Assembly: GCA_003516865.1 (NCBI GenBank)
Contig: DPBR01000020.1
Span: 1,289-11,709 of the forward strand
Direction of reading: 5' to 3'
Origin: Oscillospiraceae bacterium
GTDB taxonomy: Bacteria > Bacillota > Clostridia > Oscillospirales > Ruminococcaceae
DNA: 10,421 bases
The notes beneath the pieces were generated by a model. The model had not been told where the DNA came from and searched no databases. It saw only the letters and a list, made by a program, of their open reading frames with translations. A program made the translations under genes and the position numbers. How positions within the stretch are numbered: position 1 is the first letter of the stretch; each line of letters begins with the position of its first letter. Positions 1 through 7,961 of the stretch are shown here, in pieces.

Positions 1-2
1 AA

Positions 3-650
3 AAGCTGCTTGCCGAGGCGGAAAAAAGCGGCGTGAGCTGCGAATTTCGCTATCTTCCCGCGGCGAAGGTCTGCGGGCTGATTATCAGGCGGTTTGAGCG
101 CGCGGGGTGTTCGATTTCCGAGGAAAACGCGTTTTATCTCGCGGAGGAATGCGGAAATTCGCTCACCGTTCTCGGCGGAGAAATCGACAAGCTGACGGCT
201 TATCGAAAAGGCGGCGAGGTTACGCGCGAAGATATCGCGGCGCTTGTTCCGAAGCGGGTTGACGCGGGAATTTACACTCTTGCGGACGCGATTTTCGCGG
301 GTGAAACCGACCGCGCTTACCGTATTCTGGACGAGCTGTTTTTGCAGGGCTACGAGCCGCACGCCGTGTTTTCCGTGCTTTCGGGTCACATAACCGACCT
401 TTATCGCGCGCGGCTTGCCCTCGACGACGGGAAAAATCCCGCTCAGGCGGCGACGGCGTTCGGTTATCCGCCGAACAGGGCGTTTTTGATGCGAAACGCG
501 TTCGCGAAGGCAGGCAAACTCCCGCGCGCGTATCTCGCGGACTGCGTTTATATAATGTACACAACGAATAAGCTTCTGAACTCGTCCCGCGCGGATTCGC
601 GGGAACTTATCGAAAAGGCTGTCGCGGAGATTTCAAGGCTTGGGAAATGA
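3..650 (+). CDS. holA: DNA polymerase III subunit delta, C-terminal part (5' end outside window)
   Basis: The reading frame is open from the left edge and ends at TGA 648-650, leaving 215 residues of a protein that is usually about 330-350 long. The delta subunit is the clamp-loader arm that opens the sliding beta clamp during chromosome replication. The visible part covers the end of the AAA+ lid region and the C-terminal collar domain. The diagnostic stretches are a 'L..E.DKL.AY' segment (GGEIDKLTAY), then 'IYTLADAIFAGETDRAYRILDE' type sequence, where family members read 'IF.L.DAI..gd...Al.iL..L', and then a helix-rich collar. The N-terminal Walker-like region is not in view. rnmV follows after 123 bases; the rpsT gene that often follows holA in Firmicutes is not there. 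The identification rests on remembered family patterns, but several agree in order. Confidence 0.88.
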   Translation, partial: KLLAEAEKSGVSCEFRYLPAAKVCGLIIRRFERAGCSISEENAFYLAEECGNSLTVLGGEIDKLTAYRKGGEVTREDIAALVPKRVDAGIYTLADAIFAGETDRAYRILDELFLQGYEPHAVFSVLSGHITDLYRARLALDDGKNPAQAATAFGYPPNRAFLMRNAFAKAGKLPRAYLADCVYIMYTTNKLLNSSRADSRELIEKAVAEISRLGK

Positions 651-773
651 GCGGAAAACGCCGATAAACGAGGAGATTTTGCGTTTTTTCGCGCGTTTTT
701 TCGCGAAATCCGACTGCAATTTGCTGCAAATTCGCCGATTGCGGGGAAACGGACGGACGAAAATGTTGAAATT
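651..773 (+). other. holA-rnmV intergenic spacer with a 12-base tandem repeat
   Basis: This 123-base spacer has no convincing ORF, promoter or terminator. It contains two perfect head-to-tail copies of gcgttttttcgc (681-692 and 693-704). Further on, gctgcaaattcgccg (723-737) nearly matches a sequence upstream of mreB (9847-9860). No clear Shine-Dalgarno sequence lies just before the rnmV ATG. Confidence 0.6.
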
Positions 774-1382
774 ATGAGTAAAATCAAGATAAAACAGGCA
801 ATAATAGTTGAGGGAAAGTACGATAAAATCAGGCTTTCTTCGGTCGTGAACGCGGTTATTGTGCCGGTAAACGGCTTTTCCGTGTTCAAGGATAAGGAAA
901 CCGCCGCGCTTATCCGCTCGCTTGCCGTGAAAAACGGTGTTATTATCCTCACGGACAGCGACGGCGCGGGATTTCTCATACGGAAGAAAATTCGCGAGAT
1001 AACCGAGGGCTGCCGCGTGATAAACGTCTATATTCCCGATATTTTCGGTAAGGAAAAACGCAAGCGCGAGCCGTCGAAAGAAGGGCTTCTCGGCGTCGAG
1101 GGAATGAGCGCGGATATCCTGCTCGCGGCGTTTGAAAAAGCGGGCGTTTTCGCGGAAAAAACCGAGGAAAACGCAAATCCCGTCACAAAAGCCGACCTTG
1201 TCGAACTCGGTCTTTCCGGCGGCGATAATTCATCGCAGCGCAGAAAAGAGCTTCAGCGCGGACTTGGGCTTCCCGAAAAGCTTTCCGCGAATATGTTTCT
1301 CGAAGTCGTTAACTCAATGTACGCAAAAGACGAGTTTTTCCGCCGCTGCGCGGAACTCGGAATATATAAAGGTCATCTCTGA
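774..1382 (+). CDS. rnmV: Ribonuclease M5 (5S rRNA maturase, TOPRIM family)
   Basis: RNase M5 makes the final double-strand cleavage that matures 5S rRNA in Firmicutes, acting on precursor bound to ribosomal protein L18. The 202-residue product begins with a TOPRIM domain. The acidic VEGKYD motif puts the conserved glutamate at E13, and ILTDSDGAGF supplies the DxD pair D61/D63, which together coordinate Mg2+. GFSVF around residue 34 also fits the family. The C-terminal third (about 140-200) carries GLSGGDNSSQRRKELQ, which resembles the M5 C-terminal 'G...SS.RR..L' region. Length is slightly above the usual 180-190. ATG 774 is the only sensible start; the Shine-Dalgarno in front of it is poor. 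rnmV is often near rsmA/ksgA in Firmicutes, but here it sits between holA and an acyltransferase gene. Confidence 0.9.
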   Translation: MSKIKIKQAIIVEGKYDKIRLSSVVNAVIVPVNGFSVFKDKETAALIRSLAVKNGVIILTDSDGAGFLIRKKIREITEGCRVINVYIPDIFGKEKRKREPSKEGLLGVEGMSADILLAAFEKAGVFAEKTEENANPVTKADLVELGLSGGDNSSQRRKELQRGLGLPEKLSANMFLEVVNSMYAKDEFFRRCAELGIYKGHL

Positions 1383-1435
1383 AAATCTCCTTCACGGCGG
1401 TTTTCGGAGGCGGCTTACAGAGAGGGGAAAATAGT

Positions 1436-2869
1436 TTGGTCTTTTCAAGTCTTACATTCCTGTTTTTCGTGTTTCTTCCCGCAACGATGATTATTTATTA
1501 TCTCGTGCCGAAGAAGTTCAAGAACGTTGTTATCCTTATAAGCGGACTGATATTCTACGCGTGGGGAGAGCCGATTTACGTTCTCGCGATGATTTTATCC
1601 ACGTTCATCGACTACACCGCAGGCAGAATTATCGCGAAATACGACGATAACCCGAAAATTCGGCGCGCTTGCCTTATCGTTTCGATTGTGATGAATCTGG
1701 GACTTCTCGGCACGTTCAAATATCTCGGATTTATCATCGACTCGTTCAACGTCTGGTTCGGCTGGACTATCCCAAACCCCAATCTGCCGCTTCCTATCGG
1801 AATAAGCTTCTTCACGTTCCAATCGATGAGCTACACAATCGACCTGTACAGAAGAAATATCAAGGTGCAGAAAAGCGCCGTCAATTTTATGGCGTTCGTG
1901 ACGCTGTTCCCGCAGATTGTCGCGGGTCCTATCGTGCGCTACGAGGACGTTCAGAATGAGCTTGACAACCGCACGATATCCGAAAAGCTCGTTTCGGACG
2001 GAATTTGCCGCTTTATCACGGGTCTTGGCAAAAAAGTTCTCATTGCGAACAACATCGGCGCGCTCTGGACGCAGGTTAAGGCGATGGACTACTCGACCCT
2101 CTCCGCGGGAACGGCTTGGCTCGGTATCCTCGCGTTCACGTTCCAAATTTACTTTGATTTTTCGGGCTATTCGGATATGGCAATCGGTCTTGGCAAGATG
2201 ATGGGCTTCAATTTTCCGGAAAACTTCGATTATCCCTATCTCTCAAAGAGTATTTCGGAATTCTGGCGGCGCTGGCACATAACGCTCGGCGCTTGGTTCA
2301 GAAGCTACGTCTATATCCCTCTCGGCGGCAACAGAAAAGGCGCTGCCCGCACGGTTATCAACCTGCTTATCGTCTGGACGATTACGGGAATATGGCACGG
2401 CGCTTCTTGGAATTTTATGCTCTGGGGCGCGTATTTCGGCGTGCTGATTGTGCTTGAAAGGCTGTTTCTCGGGAAAATTCTCGCGAAAATTCCCGCGTTT
2501 TTCAGCTGGCTTTACACGTTCGTTCTGGTAATTTTCGGCTGGATAATGTTCGATGGAGTTACTCCCGGCACGACCGATTTCGGCAAAATGTTCTCGCAGG
2601 TGTTCACATATATCGGCGCGATGTTCGGCGCAAACGGCGTCGCAATCGACAATCTCGCGATAAACTCGTTTATGAATTACGGGATTATTTTCGCGGTGTG
2701 CATTATCGGAAGCACCGACCTTATCAAGCGCCTTTCGCTCAAAATCAAGGAAAAAGCGCCGAGCTGGGTTTTGTACGGCTATCCCGTCGTTCAGGGCGGA
2801 GTAATGCTCGCGAGCGTCGCGTTCATTGCGACAAGCTCGTACAATCCGTTCCTTTACTTCAATTTCTGA
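1436..2869 (+). CDS. MBOAT-family membrane O-acyltransferase (AlgI/DltB-like)
   Basis: This is a 477-residue polytopic membrane protein of the AlgI type. AlgI-like members pass acyl (usually acetyl) groups across the membrane for O-acetylation of exported polysaccharides. The N-terminus MVFSSLTFLFFVFLP is typical of the family. Residues near 158-165 give FPQIVAGPIVRYEDV, close to the AlgI 'FPqliAGPIvRy' signature. Two conserved histidines are present: H281 in FWRRWHITLGAWFRSYVYIP and H321 in TGIWHGASWNF, the latter being the proposed catalytic one. The start is TTG 1436, with agagggg at 1421-1427 eight bases upstream. The next gene, a DHHW/AlgX-like protein, begins 13 bases after the stop, so the two are almost certainly co-translated partners. 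No glycosyltransferase or polymerase is in view, so the polysaccharide acted on is unknown. Confidence 0.92.
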   Translation: MVFSSLTFLFFVFLPATMIIYYLVPKKFKNVVILISGLIFYAWGEPIYVLAMILSTFIDYTAGRIIAKYDDNPKIRRACLIVSIVMNLGLLGTFKYLGFIIDSFNVWFGWTIPNPNLPLPIGISFFTFQSMSYTIDLYRRNIKVQKSAVNFMAFVTLFPQIVAGPIVRYEDVQNELDNRTISEKLVSDGICRFITGLGKKVLIANNIGALWTQVKAMDYSTLSAGTAWLGILAFTFQIYFDFSGYSDMAIGLGKMMGFNFPENFDYPYLSKSISEFWRRWHITLGAWFRSYVYIPLGGNRKGAARTVINLLIVWTITGIWHGASWNFMLWGAYFGVLIVLERLFLGKILAKIPAFFSWLYTFVLVIFGWIMFDGVTPGTTDFGKMFSQVFTYIGAMFGANGVAIDNLAINSFMNYGIIFAVCIIGSTDLIKRLSLKIKEKAPSWVLYGYPVVQGGVMLASVAFIATSSYNPFLYFNF

Positions 2870-2882
2870 TAAGGAGGACAGT

Positions 2883-4097
2883 ATGAAGAAATTAAAATTC
2901 ACGCCGGATAAGCTGATGATTGGCGTGTTCTCGGTCATTATACTCGGAATTTCAATCTCGACGCTCGTTCTCCCGAAACAGGAGCGCAGCGAGAACGAAA
3001 ATCGCTCTCTTGCGAAATTTCCGAGCCTTGTAAACGAGGCGAAGCTTGAAAAAGCGGAGAATTTCGGCGACTTTCTAAGCGCGGTCAACTGGAAATATAT
3101 CACGGAGCGCAAGGAAGCAAGCTTTATGGACGACTTTGAAACCTATTTCGCGGACCATCTCGTTGGGCGCGATTTGTGGGTCGAGGGCGCGAACGCGATT
3201 TCAAGGCTCACGGGTAAACAGGAGATAAACGGCGTTTACACCGTCGATAATCAGATGATTCAGTCGTTCAGGAAGTATGACGAGGAAGAAGTCGCGAAAT
3301 CAATCGCCGCGATGAACAAGTTCGCGGAGCGTTTCCCCGAAAAGCAGATGAGCTTTATGCTCGTTCCGACCGCGCAGGAGCTTTTCAAGGATAAGCTGCC
3401 GAGCTACGCGGGGCTTCTCAGCGAAAAGGATTTCATCGACAAGTGCTATTCGCAGCTTCAGGGAATTGCGCCGATTGACGCGCTTTCTTACCTCTCGGAG
3501 CATAAGAACGAATATCTTTACTACCGTACCGACCACCACTGGACAAGCCTCGGCGCTTATTACGCGTACAGCGCCGCTGCGAAAACGCTCGGCTATGGCG
3601 CTTACTGGCTGAACTCGTTCAATATCGAAACGGTAAGCTCGGATTTCCGCGGCACTCTCTACTCGAAAACGCTCGACAGCAGCGTTCCCGCGGACTCAAT
3701 GGACTATTACACCCTTGCGAACGGCGAGCCGAAAGTGAAGCTTACAAGTACCGATAACGGCAAAAAAACCGAGTATAACAGCCTTTACGTCCGCGATTAC
3801 CTTAAGGTTAAGGACAAATATTCCTCGTTTACGGGAGCGAACGCGCCTGTCGTCGAGATAACCACGGACGTCGATAACGGCAAAAATCTGCTCGTCATCA
3901 AGGACAGCTACGCGCACGCGCTCGTGCCGTTCTTGTCGAAGCATTATTCCAAAATCACGATGATTGATATGCGCTACGTCAACACGGGGCTTGACAGCGT
4001 GATTGATTTTGGTGAATACGACCAAGTGCTTTTTATGCAGAATGTCATCACGTTCACCGAGGACAGCAATCTGAAGAAGCTGGCGCTGACGAAGTGA
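2883..4097 (+). CDS. DHHW/AlgX-AlgJ-like protein, probable polysaccharide O-acetyltransferase partner of the MBOAT
   Basis: The 404-residue protein has a short basic N-terminus and one hydrophobic segment at about 10-29 (LMIGVFSVIILGISISTLVL), which suits a signal anchor placing the rest outside the membrane. The hallmark DHHW is at residues 217-220 (RTDHHWTSLGAYYAY). A later IKDSYAHALVPFL segment supplies a candidate nucleophile, S342. Together these match the SGNH-like AlgJ/AlgX fold, in which Ser, Asp and His form the catalytic triad for moving acetyl groups onto the polymer. ATG 2883 is preferred because aaggagga (2871-2878) sits just before it; the frame stays open upstream into the MBOAT gene, but that is not a sensible start. 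The stop overlaps the following pseudouridine synthase by four bases. The family call is firm; the exact substrate is unknown. Confidence 0.88.
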   Translation: MKKLKFTPDKLMIGVFSVIILGISISTLVLPKQERSENENRSLAKFPSLVNEAKLEKAENFGDFLSAVNWKYITERKEASFMDDFETYFADHLVGRDLWVEGANAISRLTGKQEINGVYTVDNQMIQSFRKYDEEEVAKSIAAMNKFAERFPEKQMSFMLVPTAQELFKDKLPSYAGLLSEKDFIDKCYSQLQGIAPIDALSYLSEHKNEYLYYRTDHHWTSLGAYYAYSAAAKTLGYGAYWLNSFNIETVSSDFRGTLYSKTLDSSVPADSMDYYTLANGEPKVKLTSTDNGKKTEYNSLYVRDYLKVKDKYSSFTGANAPVVEITTDVDNGKNLLVIKDSYAHALVPFLSKHYSKITMIDMRYVNTGLDSVIDFGEYDQVLFMQNVITFTEDSNLKKLALTK

Positions 4098-4960
4098 GAA
4101 GCGTTCGGCTTGTCGTAAACGCCGACGAAAACGGAATAACCGCGCTTGTTTTTCTCAGAAAGCGCGGTTTTTCGCAGCGCGCCGTCGCCGATTTGAAGAA
4201 GAGCGGCGGACTTACGCGCGGCGGCGAAATTCTAAGGACGATTGACCGCGTTTATGCGGGAGAGGAGATTTTCGCCGCGATTGCCGAGGACGGCGAGCCG
4301 CTTGAAGCAGATTTTTCCGTAAACGCCCGCGTTGTCGCGGAAAACGAGGATTACGCCGTGTTCGACAAGGCGGCGGGAGTTCCCGTTCACCCGTCACTTC
4401 ATCACAGAACAGGCACTCTCGGCAATTATTTCGCGGCGCTTTATCCCGACAGAGCGTTCCGCCCCGTCTATCGCCTCGACAACAACACTTCCGGGCTTTG
4501 CCTTGCCGCAAAAAACGCAGCGGCGGCGCTTACGCTCGCAAAAACCGCCGAAAAGCGATATTATGCGGCTGTGAGCGGCGAAATCACGCGCGGCGGCGAG
4601 ATTAACCTGCCGATTGCGCGCGCCGAGAACAGCATAATTCTCCGCGAGGTGCGCTCGGACGGCGCGCAAGCCGTCACGCTCTACGAGCCGATTTTGGTGA
4701 AAAACGGCAGAACGCTCCTCGAAATCACCCTCAGAACGGGCAGAACCCACCAAATCCGCGTGCATTTCGCGCATATCGGCTTTCCGCTTCTCGGCGACGA
4801 GCTTTACGGCGGCGACTGCGGCGAAATTTCCCGTCACGCGCTTCACTGCGGCAAGCTGCGCTTCACAGAGCCGTTTTCGTGGAAAACAGCCGAGTTTAAA
4901 AGCCCGCTTCCCGCCGATATCGCCGCGCTTTTCGGGATTGACGGAAAAGATTTGTATTGA
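4094..4960 (+). CDS. RluA/RluD-family RNA pseudouridine synthase
   Basis: A 288-residue protein of the RluA/RluD family, which isomerises specific uridines in 23S rRNA or tRNA. Residues 1-75 look like a divergent S4-type RNA-binding domain (LRKRGFSQRAVADLKKSGGL). The catalytic domain follows, with YAVFDKAAGVPVHPS, then the signature YRLDNNTSGL whose D129 is the catalytic aspartate, and later EITLRTGRTHQIRVHFAHIGFPLLGDELYG-type sequence, which closely matches the family's 'L.TGRTHQIRvH....G.PilGD..Yg'. The start GTG 4094 overlaps the DHHW gene stop (GTGA), suggesting translational coupling; no strong Shine-Dalgarno is seen. Which RNA site it modifies (RluD-, RluC- or TruC-like) cannot be told. 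A housekeeping enzyme coupled to polysaccharide acetylation genes is probably just operon packing. Confidence 0.93.
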   Translation: MRSVRLVVNADENGITALVFLRKRGFSQRAVADLKKSGGLTRGGEILRTIDRVYAGEEIFAAIAEDGEPLEADFSVNARVVAENEDYAVFDKAAGVPVHPSLHHRTGTLGNYFAALYPDRAFRPVYRLDNNTSGLCLAAKNAAAALTLAKTAEKRYYAAVSGEITRGGEINLPIARAENSIILREVRSDGAQAVTLYEPILVKNGRTLLEITLRTGRTHQIRVHFAHIGFPLLGDELYGGDCGEISRHALHCGKLRFTEPFSWKTAEFKSPLPADIAALFGIDGKDLY

Positions 4961-5029
4961 CCGCCTTGAAAAAATAACCAAAAATAGTCGGCTAAATCTG
5001 TGTAAATTTTAGAAATTTTAATATAACAC

Positions 5030-5058
5030 TTGATTTATTATAGTGAATAATGTATAAT
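5030..5058 (+). promoter_or_regulatory. Putative sigma-A promoter for the PilZ/GGDEF block
   Basis: TTGATT (5030-5035) and a perfect TATAAT (5053-5058) are separated by 17 bases, the ideal spacing, in a locally AT-rich stretch unlike the coding DNA around it. Transcription would start near 5065, giving a leader of about 65 bases before the PilZ gene. This is the best-looking promoter in the window and separates the signalling block from the upstream operon. The leader is too short for a known c-di-GMP riboswitch, and I see none. Confidence 0.7.
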
Positions 5059-5131
5059 GTAGAAGGGTAATTTTGCAATCGCGTACGGTTTTTTGCGGCT
5101 GTTTGCGATGATTACATAAATAAAGGATTTG

Positions 5132-5815
5132 ATGCTCTTGTTTTTCGGCGGAAAAATCATAAGGGTCGAGGTGTTCGGGGAACAGGATAAGCTTATCCTG
5201 TCGGCGGAAAAAAATTTTGTTCTTCCGAAGAATATGGACGATGACGACGCCATTGTTATTATAAAGGGGAAAAATCTCCCTATTCTCGAACACAACCAAA
5301 TCGTTTCAATCGTCACGACAACGAAAGCGAACGACCGCGTGAAATACACCGGAGCGGTTTCGATGTCGATGGATATGCAGCTTAATATCGCTATCCTGAA
5401 AAACAACGACACGCACGTTCTGCGCGAACGAAGGCGATTCTTCAAAATAAAAATCAATGAAAAGGGAAGAGCGCTTTTCTATGTGCGGGATGAGAAAACC
5501 GTGCGGTTTGACGAGCCTCCGGAGATAAGAGTGCTCGATATCAACGTCGGCGGAATTTTCTTCTCGTGCGAAACAACGGAGTTTATGGAAGGCGATATCG
5601 TCTGCGTGGACGTTGATTTGTTCGTGGAATATCCGCTTAATACCGCCGTGAAGATTTTGCGCGTTCAGCGGGACGACGCCGGAAATATAAAGGGCTATGG
5701 CTGTCTTTTTGAGAGCCTTACGGGCGCTCAGGAGGATTATATCGGCAGATTTATTATAAAAGTACAGTCCGAACAGCGGAGAAAAGAATCCGCCAAGGAC
5801 GACAGCTTGATTTAA
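5132..5815 (+). CDS. PilZ-domain cyclic di-GMP receptor protein (YcgR-like)
   Basis: The 227-residue protein has a beta-rich N-terminal part (about 1-90), in the position of the YcgR/PilZN domain, and a PilZ domain from about residue 95. Both c-di-GMP-binding motifs are intact. RxxxR is R98-E-R-R-R102 in VLRERRRFFKI. The second is DxNxxG with D136, N138 and G141 in LDINVGGIFF, a common variant of D/NxSxxG. PilZ proteins change conformation on binding c-di-GMP and act on motors, polysaccharide synthases or transcription; the target here is not evident. The start is uncertain. ATG 5132 has aaagga only four bases upstream, while TTG 5138 would have ten and TTG is used elsewhere in the window; TTG 5129 is too close. 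The diguanylate cyclase gene follows after 58 bases, so this gene pair probably encodes a synthase and its receptor. Confidence 0.88.
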   Translation: MLLFFGGKIIRVEVFGEQDKLILSAEKNFVLPKNMDDDDAIVIIKGKNLPILEHNQIVSIVTTTKANDRVKYTGAVSMSMDMQLNIAILKNNDTHVLRERRRFFKIKINEKGRALFYVRDEKTVRFDEPPEIRVLDINVGGIFFSCETTEFMEGDIVCVDVDLFVEYPLNTAVKILRVQRDDAGNIKGYGCLFESLTGAQEDYIGRFIIKVQSEQRRKESAKDDSLI

Positions 5816-5873
5816 GGCGGCTCGGCAGAGGTTCGGGGCTGCACAAATTTATTTCATTTCAGGGGGAAGCAAA

Positions 5874-7877
5874 ATGAAAAAATCCACAATGAAGTACGGA
5901 CTGATAACCGTTCTGGTAATCTTCGCGCTTGTTCCCGCAATTATTCTCGGAGTTGTGGGCACGTTGGCGTCAAACAATTACAGCAGCGACGTCAGACAGG
6001 AAGAATTTAATTCGATTACCATGTCCAAAGCGGGCACAATCGGAACTGTTTTTTCGGGCTATCTCGGCGACGCGGCGACGCTTTCGGGTATGAGCGCGGT
6101 TGCTGAAGCCGCAAAGTCCGGAGAAAGCAGCGCGGACGCCATTATGAAGTCGTTTGTCGACAGCAAGCCCGACATCGCGGACGCGCTTATCCTGAACGCT
6201 TCTGGAACGGTTGTTTCCTCGGCGGCAGGCGCGGTTAACGGAACTTTCGAGCATTTCGACGAGATTTCCAAGAGCGCGGTTTCTACGCTTCTGTCGTGGG
6301 ATAAATATCAGGCTGACGGATTTTTCGTTTCTCATGAGATAAACGACGGTTCGCTTGTCGGATACGTTTGCCTTGTGATTGTTCCCGGCGCTGACAGCGC
6401 GCTTTCACAGGCTCTCGCGGGTACTTATGTGAACGATAAGGCGAATATGGCTCTCATCGACAGCGTTGGCAATACGATTAACTTCAGCGGCAACGGCGCC
6501 TCTATGAAGGCGGGTCAGCTCGACAGCGCGATTGCCGGCAAGAAAGACGAAATTTTCAGAAACGTGGTTTCAAACGTAACCGCAAACGATAACAGAGTTC
6601 TCGGAACAGCAGGAAAATATCGCTTCATAAGCGGAATTATCCCCGACGTTACAAGCTGGAGATGGATTGCCGTATGCTATAACAGCGAGTTCGGCACGGC
6701 TTCCTCGCCCATCGTTCCGCTTATCGCTCTCGGAGCGGCAGGTATTATAATGTGCGCGCTCGGCGTTGTTATCGTAAGCAGGTTCGTGAAGAATATGCAC
6801 GAAATGCTCAAGACAATAGACGGAATTACCCACGAAAACGGCATTTCCGCAACGCGCTTCAAGGTTAAGAGCAAGGACGAAAAGAGCGAGCTTGGCGCAA
6901 TTCGGACGTCGTTCAACGAATTCCTCGACGAGGTTAAAATTAACAGCGACCGCTATCGCACTATCGCAAACCTTTCCGATAATATGCTTTTCGAGTGGGA
7001 TTTCCACAAGGAAGTTATGTATATTTCAGACAATATGCTTCAGAAATTCGACCTGAAGCCCGAAGGCGCAACGCTTTCAAACGGACGCTTCCTTGACAGC
7101 CTTATGACGCCTGAGGACGCGGATAAGTACAAGCGCGATATCAGCGCGATGCTCAAGAATCAGAAGGGCTACAACACGCAGTATCACCTTATGTCCAAGA
7201 GCGGAACGCCCATCTGGGTTTCTTTCCGCGCAAACTGCATAACAGACCGTGTTGGCGAGCCGCTTCGCGTAATCGGCGTACTCACCGATATCGATAACGA
7301 AAAGAAGGCTGAAATGCAGCTCTCCGAGCGCGCTTCAATCGACTTCCTCTCGCAGCTCTATAACCGCAGCACATTCATCAGAATGCTTACTCAGGAACTC
7401 GACAGGAGAGGTCCGAATAAGGTTGCGACAATGTTCATCGACGTCGACGACTTCAAGTTCATAAACGACCGCTATGGTCACAGCTCCGGCGACGAGGCAA
7501 TCAGATTTGTCGCGGACAACATCAGAAAGAAGGTTGACGGACGCGGCGGCTTCGCGGGACGCTTCGGCGGCGACGAGTTCGTGCTCTGCTACACAAATCA
7601 GGAGGATATCGCAAATCTTGAGCAGATTGCGATGGATATTATCGATGAGCTTTACGTTGGCTTCACGACCGACGACGGAACGCTGATTAACGTCAGAGTT
7701 TCAATCGGTATTTCCTACTGCCCGCAGCACACCGAGGACGTTAACGAGCTTCTTGCGTTCTCCGATACCGCAATGTACTTCGTAAAGAAGAACGGTAAGA
7801 CCAATTATCATATCTATATGCCGGAGGACAGCGAGTCGGGAGAATATAACGACCCGGAGGGTTTTCAGGCTAACTGA
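5874..7877 (+). CDS. Membrane-bound PAS-GGDEF diguanylate cyclase with extracytoplasmic sensor domain
   Basis: The 667-residue protein has a transmembrane segment at about 7-30, an extracytoplasmic domain of about 245 residues in the size range of dCache-type sensors, a second transmembrane segment at about 280-302, a linker with HAMP-like character (about 303-358), a PAS domain (about 360-480) and a GGDEF domain (about 485-650). The catalytic motif GGDEF is intact at 565-569, and FIDVDDFKFINDRYGHSSGDE supplies D523 and the following substrate-binding residues, so it should make c-di-GMP from two GTP. The inhibitory I-site RxxD expected at 556-559 is absent (GRGG), so classical product inhibition is unlikely. 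ATG 5874 has agggggaag six bases upstream. It follows the PilZ gene closely and is separated from parA by a hairpin. No EAL or HD-GYP phosphodiesterase is in view. The signal sensed is unknown. Confidence 0.92.
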   Translation: MKKSTMKYGLITVLVIFALVPAIILGVVGTLASNNYSSDVRQEEFNSITMSKAGTIGTVFSGYLGDAATLSGMSAVAEAAKSGESSADAIMKSFVDSKPDIADALILNASGTVVSSAAGAVNGTFEHFDEISKSAVSTLLSWDKYQADGFFVSHEINDGSLVGYVCLVIVPGADSALSQALAGTYVNDKANMALIDSVGNTINFSGNGASMKAGQLDSAIAGKKDEIFRNVVSNVTANDNRVLGTAGKYRFISGIIPDVTSWRWIAVCYNSEFGTASSPIVPLIALGAAGIIMCALGVVIVSRFVKNMHEMLKTIDGITHENGISATRFKVKSKDEKSELGAIRTSFNEFLDEVKINSDRYRTIANLSDNMLFEWDFHKEVMYISDNMLQKFDLKPEGATLSNGRFLDSLMTPEDADKYKRDISAMLKNQKGYNTQYHLMSKSGTPIWVSFRANCITDRVGEPLRVIGVLTDIDNEKKAEMQLSERASIDFLSQLYNRSTFIRMLTQELDRRGPNKVATMFIDVDDFKFINDRYGHSSGDEAIRFVADNIRKKVDGRGGFAGRFGGDEFVLCYTNQEDIANLEQIAMDIIDELYVGFTTDDGTLINVRVSIGISYCPQHTEDVNELLAFSDTAMYFVKKNGKTNYHIYMPEDSESGEYNDPEGFQAN

Positions 7878-7891
7878 CGGTGAAAATTGAG

Positions 7892-7930
7892 GTGCGGCGT
7901 TCCGTGCTGCTGAAAGGCGGGGCGCCGCAC
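7892..7930 (+). terminator. Strong hairpin between the GGDEF gene and parA, possible terminator or attenuator
   Basis: GTGCGGCG (7892-7899) pairs perfectly with CGCCGCAC (7923-7930). Pairing extends inward through two G-U pairs, CCG/CGG and another G-U pair, giving about 14 pairs around an 11-base loop. The 3' side continues ggtatttt, so the U-tract is short and interrupted. It could terminate partly, giving less parA than GGDEF transcript, or act as a 3' stabiliser or processing site. No clear promoter is seen between it and parA, which argues against complete termination. Confidence 0.55.
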
Positions 7931-7961
7931 GGTATTTTAAAAGTTCGGAGGAAGTAGAAAT

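Noticed and set aside
1132..1434. 100-codon plus-strand ORF overlapping the end of rnmV
   Set aside because: It lies in another frame of rnmV, whose conserved C-terminal motifs cover the region, and it has no recognisable product.
2243..3112. Long minus-strand ORF (289 codons) opposite the MBOAT and DHHW genes
   Set aside because: It is antisense to two clearly coding genes with intact motifs, its product has no recognisable domain, and similar antisense ORFs occur all along the window because of codon bias.
5059..5131. Possible c-di-GMP riboswitch in the PilZ leader
   Set aside because: The leader is only about 65 bases and shows no GEMM-type core; the one candidate stem (atcgc with gcgat) is short with a large loop.
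5018..5457. Minus-strand ORFs opposite the PilZ gene start and promoter
   Set aside because: They are opposite a well-supported gene and promoter, with no recognisable domain.
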